A stretch of DNA of 64,000 nucleotides from positions 975,501-1,039,500 of the forward strand of contig OX336340.1 of assembly GCA_946902875.1 (NCBI GenBank), given 5' to 3'. The notes beneath the pieces are model-generated. The model saw only the letters and a list, made by a program, of their open reading frames with translations. It was not told the DNA's origin and searched no databases. Positions 8,964 through 19,911 of the stretch are shown here, piece after piece. Source of the DNA: Nematopogon swammerdamellus. Taxonomy: Eukaryota > Arthropoda > Insecta > Lepidoptera > Adelidae. The translations under genes were made by a program, and so were the position numbers. The number at the start of each line of letters is the position of its first letter. Position 1 is the stretch's first letter.

Positions 8964-9550
8964 GCCTCGGTAGCTCAGTGGTGCGGTCGGTCGACTGTTG
9001 TTAAGCAACCCTGAGCGCGGTCAGTACTTGCATGGGTGGCCGCTCGACCGTTGGAGGCTAACCGCGGTTCGGATTCCACATAAAAATGTAGGTCCCTTCC
9101 CTTCTAGTACGGCCGCTGAGAGAATGCGTTCCTGACGTCTGTCAATTGGTAACAGTAATGTCAGTTTGGATTACCTAAAAAGTGCGACAAGCTTGTCAAA
9201 ATAGTACGAAACCGTATAAACAATAGAAAAATGGTCATAATTTAGCTTAGTTCGAGCGTGCAGTTGCAGGAATGAGTAATACAAACTTGTAAAATGAATG
9301 AGTTATGAAATCATTCTCTCAGCGTCCGGACTAGGTGGTAGTATTTATCTCGCCCGGGTTGGTAACACCGCACTGAATGAAACGTCGTCGTCGGTCGAAA
9401 CGGTTATGTAAATAGTGTTTTCCGTCCAGTTCAGTCTAATCGACATGAAATTATGGGAAGCACTGACATGGCACCTAGTTCACCCGGTGTTATGGGCTGA
9501 CATCGCGCATGTTCAAGGTGATTTCGCCAATTGTGTACATAAAAAAAAAA
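8964..9550 (+). mobile_element. SINE-A split by a 220-bp MITE
   Basis: Head gcctcggtagctcagtgg with the 5S-like stretch (cggtcagtacttgcatggg) and the B-box region, up to 9109. The body resumes at 9330 (actaggtggtag) and ends in poly(A) at 9541-9550. Removing 9110-9329 restores a collinear SINE. Confidence 0.85.
9110..9329. mobile_element. MITE with 18-19-bp terminal inverted repeats, inside SINE-A
   Basis: Left end cggccgctgagagaatg, right end cattctctcagcgtccgg (inverted, one internal mismatch). The 220 bp between has no coding potential. The target duplication is not clear-cut because the SINE sequence at the junction is altered. It needed a transposase supplied in trans; family unassigned. 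Confidence 0.75.
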
Positions 9551-10057
9551 TTCAGACCTCCTTTTACCGAGCGCAGTCGGTCTTGCGCTCCTCCTCCCGC
9601 GTCGTTATAATCATGGCACATATTAACAGGGACTTATAACTTATAACGTATTAATGGGACAATACGGAGCCTCGTCTCAGGTGACGAGATGGGACGAGAT
9701 AAGTGCGCAGGTGACAACTCTCGGCGAGGGAACGAAGTGAATATTAGAGTGTCTACGGGTGATGGAGAAAATGATTAAAATTTATGTCGCAAGTGACGAG
9801 CGGAGCGGGCGAATGGACAATGAAGTAGATTTTAATTTTGACATTGTAATTTTGGCGTTATTCTTGAAAATCGATGTATGTACATATTTACAAGAATGTA
9901 TTTATGTATTTATGTATTTTAAATTCAGAGGGGCAACGCAGCCAGTGCGCTGGGTACCGCTGGGGGCACGACGACGGTCGAATTGGAGGATTTTTTTTTA
10001 CTTTAACATTATGATTTTTTGAGTCTTTTTCTAATAAAATTCTAATTTATTAACCGA
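9551..10057. other. Gene-free stretch with a repeat fragment
   Basis: 9930-9990 (gcaacgcagccagtgcgctg and cgacgacggtcgaattgg) recurs in inverted orientation at about 12505-12565. The rest is unassigned. Confidence 0.4.
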
Positions 10058-10200
10058 CTTCAAAAAAGGAGGAGGTTCTATGTTCGGCTGTATGTATTTT
10101 TTTTATGTATGTTCAGCAATATCTTCCCCAATTGTGAACCGATTTCGATGATTATTTTTGTGTTCGGTTCAGTCTAGCTCCAAGGTGGTCCCATTTTTTT
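10058..10200 (+). repeat. D-type repeat, partial
   Basis: ccgacttcaaaaaaggagg, ggttctatgttcggctgtat, then the 'gaaccgatttcgatg' and 'aaggtggtcccat' blocks also present in the 62-kb copy. Confidence 0.6.
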
Positions 10201-10276
10201 TTTGGTCAAGATCGGATTGGAAAGCGAGGCGAGGAAACAATAATAGCAAATAAAAATTACTAAAAAAACTGTGAAA

Positions 10277-10478
10277 TAAAAACTATTTAAAAAAATATAA
10301 AAACCGCCTTCAAAAATGTATGAAATAAAAAAATAAAAATCGAACTCTAGAGTTGAAGGCGGTGGTGCTAAAGCAAGCAAAAATAACCGACCGCCTTCAA
10401 CTCTAGAGTTCGATTTTTATTTTTTTATTTCATACATTTTTGAAGGCGGTTTTATATGTTTTTAAATAGTTTTTTTTC
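10277..10478. repeat. E fold-back element, 87-bp arms
   Basis: Left arm 10277-10363 and right arm 10390-10478 are inverted copies containing accgccttcaactctagag. A 26-bp loop carries gtgctaaagcaagcaaaaat. The same arms and loop motif recur in the larger fold-back at 21515-21955. The predicted transcript would be a long near-perfect hairpin. Confidence 0.85.
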
Positions 10479-10673
10479 TAGTTAAGTTTTATGTATTTTA
10501 TTCATACTGTTAATTATTAAATTATACTAAGTGCATAATAAATAGTAGCATAATGTCCAAATTCTATATGTGGACACTTCACAGGTTTCGGTATTTTTAT
10601 ATTAGATTATACTTAATGTTATTATGTAAAACTGTTTGTTGTCCCAAAAATAAATTTACTATATTGTCCGTCC

Positions 10674-10812
10674 AGTCCTTTCCGTCCAGTTCAGTGTAGC
10701 CTGCACGATCGAAGGGAAGCACTGACGTGGCACCAAGTTCGCCCGGTGTTATGGGCTGACATCGCGGATGTTGTAGGTGATGTAGCCAACCGTGCCAGTT
10801 TCCACAAAAAAA
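10674..10812 (+). mobile_element. SINE-A 3' half, 5'-truncated
   Basis: Starts near ccgtccagttcagtgtagcc and runs through gatgttgtaggtgatgtagc to an A-run. Confidence 0.85.
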
Positions 10813-12124
10813 CATTAACTTTTTATTACATTCCAAACAACTGACTAAAATTGACTGCATATAAATTTTGAATTTTGAGAGGGTACAACCTGTAACTTAA
10901 TTAATTCTGCTGACTCATACTAAAATATTAGTTGCCAAAATGATACATTAAGTATAATATTTATTTATTTATTTTTTGACAGTACTACAATGAGGTATGC
11001 AATTATCTAATTGACATGATTTGATACGATATCTATGTATCAAACATTTCTGACAAAGACTCTATACACTTGATCTTATTTTTATTTTTACTTGTACTAT
11101 TGATTTTATGCTGTCAGAATTATTAAGCTTAAACTATAGTTTTAACATAATAAGTAAAGTAATAAAAATAAAAATGCATTGTTTATGTGAAAGGGTACAG
11201 ACACAGCATGATTCAAAACAAGTAGGTAATTGCGGCTGGTTTTATGTCTAGGAGTCAAACAAATGGGATTTAATCAAATAAATTAAATAAACTAAAAACA
11301 AAAACTTTATTTATAAAAACATTATGATAACAACAAAGCGGCAGTAAATAAAAAGCACATTACCTACACACCATTATATAAAAAAATAAAATAATAACAA
11401 AGTGATAATAATAGTAAAGTAGAAAGGAAAAAATGTCAACAACAAAACAAAACAAAAAAGTCTAAAGACCGTAAGGTCAAAACTTTTCAGTAAGTATTTT
11501 CATTATGAGTTACGGAACCCTAAAACGATATTCCGTATTAACAAATAAATAGCTCTACTTACCCACACACACCCACACGCCCCACACGTAGTAATTACCA
11601 CTATAAAGAAAGCCGAATTCACGACCGAGAAGAACGAACAGTTCGATCACGATTTCGATTTACCACGACAAATATTAAAACCCACGTTGAAAACAATAAA
11701 ATGATAATTTACGACCTTAATTCAAACGTTTTTAAACATAAATTAAGAGCGACCATTTACGCTCGCGGTCCAGTTCAATAATTTAAGTTTTAATTATAAT
11801 CTAAAAGAGTGAAATGTCTCAATCAGCCGGCTATAAAGATCTCTATCGCTACGGACAACATTGTAATAAGTTTTTAATTGCTGCCTCCGCCATCAGATGC
11901 GTTTCGAGCGAACGGGACGGTCTTGTGTAATAATTATCTTGATTTTAATTAAAAATACGCTTCGATACTTCATCATAAAGTATATGACAGTAAGCACGGG
12001 TCATTTAGGGGTCTAGTGAACGCGGTAAAACAACCAAGCATCTATAGTTTGGTCAAGCTTTTGTGAGTCTATATAGATCTGCGAGGTAGAGTAAATAGAA
12101 ACGGGGTAAAACAATATCAAATTT
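10813..12124. other. AT-rich gene-free stretch
   Basis: Many A/T runs, no ORF of note, no family match. A CACACCCACACG-type patch at about 11565-11590 is the only simple-sequence feature. Confidence 0.5.
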
Positions 12125-12137
12125 GTACCAAAAAAGT

Positions 12138-12280
12138 AACCGACGAGCATGCATGAAGAACACTATGGGAGTGGAAGAGGCGGCAGAGGTGTGTCAGGAT
12201 CGTGGCACGTGGAGATCCGTTGTCTCTGCCTACCCCACCGGGAAACAGGCGTGACGCTATGTATGTATGTATGTATGTAT
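12138..12280 (+). mobile_element. LINE-K 3' end with intact 13-bp target-site duplication
   Basis: Coding tail 12150-12254 reads [19 protein letters not shown], then [14 protein letters not shown] and a TGA stop: the last part of an RTE-like RT polyprotein. It is followed by gacgct and (ATGT)n. Perfect 13-bp direct repeats, GTACCAAAAAAGT, lie at 12125-12137 and 12281-12293. This is a severely 5'-truncated insertion and defines the true 3' terminus of LINE-K. Confidence 0.9.
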
Positions 12281-12293
12281 GTACCAAAAAAGT

Positions 12294-12710
12294 CATATTC
12301 CATACCATACCTCAGTTTTATCTGTAGCTTGTAACACTTTGGGACAAATAACATGTTATTGAAGTATGGTTCAAATAAACGTTTTTTTTTTATTTTTTTT
12401 ATAGTTTAGTTTCTAATCTACACTTTTATTTCGTTTATAGAAACTAAATAAAATTAAAATAACTTTTTTTAAGTCGGTTAAAAACATAATATTGCAGTAC
12501 GAAAATTTTCTTAATTCGACCGTTCGCGTTGTCGCCCCAGCGGTAGCCAGCACTAACTGATTTTGTAACATTGAAATTTAAATCAATGTTTTACATATTA
12601 TTTTGATTGATTATGAAACCTATACATTATTTTAAGAGTCTGCCTAGGAGCCACACGTAGTTATATTTTTATATCGCTTGGCATCTTTCGATATCGCTCC
12701 ATATAATATA
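12294..12710. other. AT-rich gene-free stretch
   Basis: 12505-12565 is the inverted relative of 9930-9990 (aattcgaccg...cccagcggtagcc). Otherwise unassigned. Confidence 0.4.
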
Positions 12711-12720
12711 AGTTGAAATA

Positions 12721-13070
12721 CATACATACATATCATACATATCACACACGCTGAATCCGGACAATCGGGGTAAGCAGAGTAATCGGTGTTGTGCTGCAAT
12801 AACTCTGGTAAATTACAGCACAACACCGACCACCACGTTTCGCAAAGTATTCGAACAAGATTCAATCTATCAAGCAGCAAGTAAGGCACGAAGACCCACC
12901 TGCCGCATGACTCGGTGTAAGTACCGTGCCAAGGTGAGAGGTGGCGATCCTGTCGCCCTTTAGCACGGCATCTTGTCCTTATCCCTTAGTCGCCTTTTAC
13001 GACATGCATGGGGAGAGATGCAGTGGGGATATTCTTTTTAAGTACCGACCCCACACGGTACCACACGGTA
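12721..13070 (-). mobile_element. SINE-B, full length, 10-bp target-site duplication
   Basis: Direct repeats AGTTGAAATA at 12711-12720 and 13070-13079. On the minus strand it begins accgtgtggggtcggtac, contains the hairpin CGGTGTTGTGCTG / CAGCACAACACCG (13-bp stem, arms at 12784-12796 and 12816-12828), and ends in a (TATG)-type repeat (catacatacatatcatac on the plus strand). The first ten bases of the head are duplicated at 13051-13070. No pol III B box was found, so the head's source RNA is unknown. Confidence 0.9.
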
Positions 13071-13079
13071 GTTGAAATA

Positions 13080-13984
13080 ATTATGTATTATCTTCTTCGT
13101 GTGTGATCAGGATCACTGAGATAATATTTTCCAGTCTCGGCGCTTTGGACTCGCTCCACTGAAAATAAGTATACCTCTGCAACCTTACCATACTTACGTG
13201 CGCACCGAGTACATGAAGGACCTGGCCTAGACACTTAGTTTGACAGAGTTCTACACGAGTGTTTATTGCGTCACGACAGCTGAGGACGAGCCGCGCGCCG
13301 CCGCCCGCCACACCGCCCGCGTGGAACGCACTATACATTTCCGATACATCGAAATGCGATTAGCTTGGTTAGAACCACGTTAGAACTGTGGAGCCAGTAA
13401 CATAGTACCTTCTAAGTGTCTTCTAAGTGTTCTTATTCTAGTTCTAAGTTCTAGTAATTCTACCTACTATCTTTGTATATGTGGTGTTGGTGTGGACATA
13501 TTTTAATTCGATATATTACATAAAATTACTACCTAATAATAAATACCAATTTTAGATTTTAATTTTTAAGTTATAAAAATATGTAAAAATGTTATAAGAA
13601 GAAAATGTGTTAATAAAGAAATAATAATATAGCTACTACCTTATGATTTAAAAGAAAGAAATATATAAATAGATATAATAAAGGGTATGCCTTGCGATCC
13701 AGCGGGGTAATGACGTGTTCTAGGAACTTTCGAAAACATCCCTCTTTGTTTGATAGTTAATATTTTAATGTTCGTTAGGTAGTTTTTAAGTTGTTTAGGT
13801 ATTTTTATTGCATTTTACGTTATAAAATAAATATATTGTCTATACTAATTATTGTATATCTTTATTTACACATTTAGGCACTTAAAACTAATTTTGTACA
13901 TATTAAAAATACCTAATATTAAAAACATACCGGCGCGGCGGCGGGGCGAACCCATCACAGTTGGTGGGGGTTGCTGCAGGGGGA
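13080..13984. other. Gene-free stretch, partly GC-rich
   Basis: 13260-13330 is GC-rich (gccgcgcgccgccgcccgcc on the plus strand) and lies in an 85-codon reverse ORF (13081-13338) with no recognisable family. A host exon cannot be excluded but is not supported. 13340-13920 is AT-rich. Confidence 0.35.
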
Positions 13985-14145
13985 TGCACGTGTAGCTTAG
14001 AAATAATTCGGAAAGAGCCAATCACATCACACGGACGCTTTTGAACGTCCGAGCTGACATTGCCATGCAGTAAAGTTTGTATCTATGATAAAAAAAATTC
14101 CACACGTTCAAAACGTTTGCAAACTACAATACAAGGTTACTTTTT
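13985..14145 (+). repeat. R repeat
   Basis: Shares aatcacatcacacggacgc, the small palindrome GGACGctttt...aCGTCC, taaagtttgta and cacacgttcaaaa with 58675-58830. Two copies of roughly 150 bp. Function unknown. Confidence 0.65.
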
Positions 14146-15036
14146 CGTTTTCCGGTTCAATTCTTGCAAATAGTAGGTATATCCATAAAAAAAATACCTA
14201 CACACATACATTTAACTAGGTACCCATTAATTTAATTTAATTTTAATATTACTATTATTTTACACTATTCTATACCTTTATTTTCACATTTTTATCTTAC
14301 AATATTTATATTAATTTTTTATACATAATAAAAAATATTAAAAATATACAAAATTAATATAAACAGTAAAAAACAAAAACGGCATACCGCCGGCGGCGGG
14401 AGAAAAACCTCCAAGCACGCCGGCGGGTGCAGGCCGTGGCTACGGAGCTCTCCGAGACGACGCGAGGCAAGCTACGAGCGATAGGTGGTGGTACTAGACA
14501 CGTAGGCCACCACCACACTATTCTATTATTATGAAGCCAAAATTAGTGTAAAATTTTTTTTTTTATTAGAGTCAACTTGTTCCTTCACAACAATAATTCT
14601 GAACAAGCTTGTGTTGAAAGTTGAAATGTTATGAAGTACCTAATAATAACATTTTAGAAAGAACTCAGGAAACTCTGTTCACCGACCAAATTCTTCGAAA
14701 CAAAAATGTACGTAGGTGAATACACAAAATATTATTTATATTATGTTAGCCCGTAATTCCATTATATCTAATAGATGCATTGAACATTTTCCGTTAAATT
14801 GAACCAAGGAAATTAATTATATTGTACAGCTTCTTTCAGTCTGACTTGATTTCATTTAATTAATTGCCGGCAATATAAATGTAATCCCAAGTACTTGCAC
14901 CAATTTCAATCATTGCTTCCTCATTTTATTTTGATCGACATTTTTAAATATGATATATTGCTGAGTCATTCTCGAATTAAAAGCCCACTGCCACTTCAGC
15001 TTGCTAATTTCTGATTATTATCGATAATTATATATA
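14146..15036. other. AT-rich stretch with a GC-rich island
   Basis: 14385-14510 is GC-rich (gcataccgccggcggcggg, ctccgagacgacgcgaggc), preceded by an AT tract, as is the similar motif at 13930 (cataccggcgcggcggcggg). The pairing suggests a repeat, possibly an old LINE 3' UTR on the minus strand. Not assigned. Confidence 0.35.
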
Positions 15037-15508
15037 CAGGGTGTTTCAGGATAGGGTGTCGTAATTTCAGGGTTCGAAAGGGCTCCATATTTGAAAAAGA
15101 AAAGCTCTGAAACTTTTTCCCAGATTCTGTCATTTTACAGTACTTTTTGGTGAAAATAGTTTCATCTAGATTTGGTGGACGGTTAACGTCCGCCTTTATT
15201 AAATAAAAATAAAATGACTAACTTACATACTTAACTAGTAGAATTGATATGTAGGTAAATTCCAAACACTTAAATTTGAATGACATCAAAAGAGAAAGGG
15301 GACTGGAATAGGTCATTGCACTCCTTAGACCTAGACAGCACTGTTGCCAAATCTTCGCAGACTCACTGCCTATCGATTTGTCATACAATTTCCAATTTTT
15401 GTAAAAAAAAAAATACGGAATTTCGATTTGAGTGATAACGATTTTTTTTCTTCTAATATTGAGTACTTTCTATTCCTTAAGTTTCTCAAGCCTATCCTGG
15501 AACATCCT
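15037..15508 (+). mobile_element. H element with 19-bp terminal inverted repeats
   Basis: Left end CAGGGTGTTTCAGGATAGG. Right end CCTATCCTGGAACATCCT, its inverse with two substitutions. No transposase. Partial copies at 35270-35488 and 40066-40363 (reverse). The ends and size fit a non-autonomous DNA transposon; superfamily not determined. Confidence 0.8.
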
Positions 15509-15547
15509 CAATATAGTTATAGATTACCTTACCTTGTGTTATGCCCA

Positions 15548-17352
15548 AATATAATAATGTTTACTTGCTCCATGGCTACAGGGCAGGAAGAATTCTACGT
15601 CGGCCAGATACAGCCGGTACGGTACTCCAGTTCTGTCGGCTTTGCCGTGCAGTACTTGTTGTTGCCTTCACGTACAACCTTAGTGCATTCTTAACCTAAC
15701 TGCAGGTAGATTAACATCACCTTGATCAATATAATAATGTTTACTTGCTCCATGGCTACAGGGCAGGAAGCATTCTACGTCGGCCAGGTACAGCCGGTAC
15801 GGTACTCCAGTTCTGTCGGCTTTGCCGTGCAGTACTTGTTGTTGCCTTCACGTACAACCTTAGTGCATTCTTAACCTAACTGCAGGTAGATTAACATCAC
15901 CTTGATCAATATAATAATGTTTACTTGCTCCATGGCTACAGGGCAGGAAGCATTCTACGTCGGCCAGGTACAGCCGGTACGGTACTCCAGTTCTGTCGGC
16001 TTTGCCGTGCAGTACTTGTTGTTGCCTTCACGTACAACCTTAGTGCATTCTTAACCTAACTGCAGGTAGATTAACATCACCTTGATCAATATAATAATGT
16101 TTACTTGCTCCATGGCTACAGGGCAGGAAGCATTCTACGTCGGCCAGGTACAACCGGTACGGTACTCCAGTTCTGTCGGCTTTGCCGTGCAGTACTTGTT
16201 GTTGCCTTCACGTACAACCTTAGTGCATTCTTAACCTAACTGCAGGTAGATTAACATCACCTTGATCAATATAATAATGTTTACTTGCTCCATAGCTACA
16301 GGGCAGGAAGCATTCTACGTCGGCCAGGTACAGCCGGTACGGTACTCCAGTTCTGTCGGCTTTGCCGTGCAGTACTTGTTGTTGCCTTCACGTACAACCT
16401 TAGTGCATTCTTAACCTAACTGCAGGTAGATTAACATCACCTTGATCAATATAATAATGTTTACTTGCTCCATGGCTACAGGGCAGGAAGCATTCTACGT
16501 CGGCCAGGTACAGCCGGTACGGTACTCCAGTTCTGTCGGCTTTGCCGTGCAGTACTTGTTGTTGCCTTCACGTACAACCTTAGTGCATTCTTAACCTAAC
16601 TGCAGGTAGATTAATATCACCTTGATCAATATAATAATGTTTACTTGCTCCATAGCTACAGGGCAGGAAGCATTCTACGTCGGCCAGGTACAGCCGGTAC
16701 GGTACTCCAGTTCTGTCGGCTTTGCCGTGCAGTACTTGTTGTTGCCTTTACGTACAACCTTAGTGCATTCTTAACCTAACTGCACGTAGATTAACATCAC
16801 CTTGATCAATATAATAATGTTTACTTGCTCCATGGCTACAGGGCAGGAAGCATTCTACGTCGGCCAGGTACAGCCGGTACGGTACTCCAGTTCTGTCGGC
16901 TTTGCCGTGCAGTACTTGTTGTTGCCTTCACGTACAACCTTAGTGCATTCTTAACCTAACTGCAGGTAGATTAACATCACCTTGATCAATATAATAATGT
17001 TTACTTGCTCCATGGCTACAGGGCAGGAAGCATTCTACGTCGGCCAGGTACAGCCGGTACGGTACTCCAGTTCTGTCGGCTTTGCCGTGCAGTACTTGTT
17101 GTTGCCTTCACGTACAACCTTAGTGCATTCTTAACTTAACTGCAGGTAGATTAACATCACCTTGATCAATATAATAATGTTTACTTGCTCCATGGCTACA
17201 GGGCAGGAAGCATTCTACGTCGGTCAGGTACAGCCGGTACGGTACTCCACTTCTGTCGGCTTTGCCGTGCAGTACTTGTTGTTGTCTTCACGTACAACCT
17301 TAGTGCATTCTTAACCTAACTGCAGGTAGATTAACATCACCTTGATCAATAT
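15548..17352 (+). repeat. Satellite array: ten tandem units of exactly 180 bp
   Basis: The sequence repeats with a period of exactly 180 bp from 15551 to 17350 and only scattered single-base differences (for example at 15593, 16152, 16293, 16795, 17224, 17250). Each unit has one short frame of 45 codons (MATGQEAFYVG near its start, ending LVHS and stop), but no longer frame crosses units. Landmarks: tacttgctccatggctacag, gccggtacggtactccag. The left flank is just past the H element; the right flank is a LINE-G scrap. The near-identity implies recent amplification or homogenisation. Confidence 0.95.
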
Positions 17353-17415
17353 CCGCTTGCATCCTTGGATTCGATACAGCGCCGAGCCATCCGTCTTGTT
17401 GCTGACCCTAAACTT
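17353..17415 (+). pseudogene. LINE-G RT scrap at the satellite edge
   Basis: Translates to PLASLDSIQRRAIRLVADPK, equivalent to LAPLDSIQRRAVRL...GDP of the better copy at 56402-57085. Only about 60 bp remain, butted against the last satellite unit. Confidence 0.75.
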
Positions 17416-17431
17416 ATAGGAGTTATAGGTG

Positions 17432-17550
17432 AAACCTAAACGACATGAAATGTAGGGAAGCACTGAAATGGCACCTAGCTCACCCGGTGTTATGGTCTGA
17501 CATCACAGATGTTGTAGGTGATGTAGCCAGCCGTGACAGACTAACAAAAA
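17432..17550 (+). mobile_element. SINE-A 3' fragment
   Basis: acgacatgaaatgtagggaa, then the tail through gatgttgtaggtgatgtagc. It belongs to the 'gacatgaaatgaaggg' subtype. Confidence 0.8.
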
Positions 17551-17669
17551 CGTAAAAAACGTAAAGTTAAAAAAAACGCATAGGTACTGATTGTCAGCTG
17601 ACCTAGAGTCGCTGAGTCTGTTTTGCAGGTGCTATCATGAACGCTGCTCTGAGCAACTGGCACGACCCT

Positions 17670-17850
17670 TGAGGCTGACCGTGGTTCGGATTGCACTTAA
17701 AACTATTGGTCTCTTTCCCTTCTTACCTTACTAGGTGGTTGCGGTTTAACCCGCCCGGGTTGATATACAATCGAATGAAATGTCGAAACGGCTCTGTCAA
17801 TAGTTCGCGTATTTCGTCCAGTTCAGTGTAGTCGGCACGACCGAAGGGAA
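17670..17850 (+). mobile_element. SINE-A, truncated at both ends
   Basis: From gaggctgaccgtggttcgga (B-box region) to gtagtcggcacgaccgaagg, then it runs into a LINE-O 3' end. Confidence 0.8.
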
Positions 17851-17863
17851 GAATACTGATAGA

Positions 17864-18000
17864 TAGATATGTAGATAGGAAATACTTTATTTCTTCAGAA
17901 ATATTTTAAGTACAAATATACACACAATGTAACATTTACCTGAGGTGCAAAGGCAGACTTATCCCTTACAGAGATTTCTTCCAGCCAACCCTGTAATTAA
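17864..18000 (-). mobile_element. LINE-O-like 3' end
   Basis: A gatagatagatatgtagatag simple-repeat end, then atttcttcag, and on the minus strand tggctggaagaaatctctg and ataagtctgcctttgcacc, the conserved O 3'-UTR blocks. A second scrap (gattggctggaagaaatcc) lies at 18089-18125 on the plus strand. Confidence 0.65.
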
Positions 18001-18154
18001 ATGTAAGTAGGAAGTAACAAAAGACTTCAGTGTGAGAATTGAATATAAAAATTTTATTTCAATGTACCTACGCACGTCTCAAAAGTCCAGAGATTGGCTG
18101 GAAGAAATCCTTATAAAGAATGTACTGCGTGCACTGCATGCTATTGTTAACACT

Positions 18155-18252
18155 GTAATTTTTTTATGGAAACTGACACGGTTGCCTACATCACCTACAA
18201 CATCAGTGCCTCCCTTCGGTCGTGCCGGCTACACTGAACTGGACGGAAAATA
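18155..18252 (-). mobile_element. SINE-A 3' part with internal deletion
   Basis: atggaaactgacacggttgc...acaacatc joins directly to agtgcctcccttcggtcg. About 45 bp present in other copies are missing. Confidence 0.8.
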
Positions 18253-18914
18253 ACACACTATTAACATAGCCTGTGCACCGTTATAAAATGTTTGTGGAGA
18301 AATAAAGAATTTATATTTATCTAACGCTTCAGCTAACTAAACCCTTCACACATCCTCTCTACAAACTTACGTACAATATTCGGCGACAAAACCAATTTTT
18401 TTACCCATTATTATTTACTGTCAAGCAAAATATTTCGCATCCGCCAGCCACAAGTAGTTCCCTCGGAGCCCCCAGCCCCGACGGACGACGTATCTTGATC
18501 AATCACTCGCTTGCAGCTTCCCATTGTGTCTGTGGAGCCGTTACCCCGCAGCACGGTGGAGTCAATACATAGAAGAGCTATTGCATTGACGAAGAGGTGA
18601 AAGAGGAGTATACACAAAAATGCATCACAATAAATATGTTTATAAATGTTTTGGGTCCCCTCGCAAAATTGCAGAAAAATGGACCTGTAAGGGATCGCTC
18701 TGGCGTCTGTACGTCGCCCTTAAATACACGCAGAATAATTGACCGGAGACAGACCATACATATAAATGTGTGCAAAGATTCAATGTGTACTACGGGGTAC
18801 CCCAAAATGCGAACAAAAAAGATTTTTATCTATGATTTTTATGAAACAAGCATAAAAAGAAACCGGAGAAACCGGAAGAAAGAAAAAAAGAAGAATAAAT
18901 AAAGAATAAAGAAT
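18253..18914. other. Gene-free stretch
   Basis: Contains a 68-codon reverse ORF (18411-18617) and a 101-codon forward ORF (18597-18902) with no recognisable family. Composition is mixed. No coding call is justified. Confidence 0.35.
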
Positions 18915-19000
18915 ATGACACTTAAAGATACCAAGGTTAAACGATTCAGGAACCCACTCGTGGGTAGACAGTTTCACAACCTAGCGGCACGACAAAGAAA
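18915..19000 (-). pseudogene. LINE-M RT C-terminal scrap
   Basis: The minus strand reads KLSTHEWVPESFNLGIFK, the terminal 'WN.LP..VFPESFNLGVFK' motif shared with 29237-29500 and 61482-61715. Confidence 0.65.
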
Positions 19001-19911
19001 AGTCCGAGTAAAAGTCAGAATGTCACACTTGTTTACTCATTGATCTTCTGTCAGCAAATGGTGCATGTCAATCGGTCAATCAGCGTGCACGTTTGTGTAC
19101 TTACTGCTAAACACATGCCTCTTCAATATTTCCTAAATCCTTTTTTTTCGTAATTTCGTATTTTTTTTATTGTAATTTTATTAATAAATTGCTTATTAAA
19201 TTGGTATATTAGTTGTAGGTAGGTAGGTATAGGCTAGTTTTAATTTTAATTTTATTTTTACTATATAATTTTTGGCAAGATGGTAGTCGAATAGAAAATG
19301 TAATTAGTTACTATATTTGAAAATTTTATTTAAGAAATCTATTATTAGCTAATTTGACATTGTTTGATAGTTTATTATAACTTGATATATGTTGCTGTTG
19401 ATTTCTTTAACAAATAAATAAATAAATAAATAAATAAATCCTCCCGACCTTCAGTGATGTGCAACCGCTACTCGCCCCTCACACATACGTACCTGATGTT
19501 GTCCCTCCCACCAGACCGCCTGCCTTCTTGTTCAGAATTGTGTGCACGCCGACCAAACAGGTAACAAGGTGAATCCGCTCAATGTATGACGATGCTATTT
19601 CGGGCTATTTAATTCTATTCGCACGATGTAAGGGAGCTCCGGGGACCTATTCACTTGATAGTTTGTACTACTACTACGTCACGCCGCAGTAGACAAATTT
19701 ATCTTTTTATAGATACAAAATGTTGGTCCCTTGAGAACTGGCGGGGGCTACGCAAGAACGCCGTCGCCGCCGTTCTTCGCCAAATCGTGTCAGTGATGTT
19801 AAATATAATATTTTACGGTGATATGAGAAAGCTATGGGGCGCTTAGGAAATATTATTTTTATATTTGCATGTTAGTACTAAGAATGCCAAAGAGACGACA
19901 GTCGGAGTAAC
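19001..19911. other. AT-rich gene-free stretch
   Basis: Includes an (AAAT)n run at 19411-19439. Nothing else recognised. Confidence 0.4.

Noticed and set aside
15344..15694. 116-codon ORF entering the satellite
   Set aside because: Begins in the H element and ends in the first satellite unit; no codon or family support.
15548..17352. CRISPR-like array
   Set aside because: Units are contiguous 180-bp repeats with no spacers, in eukaryotic DNA.
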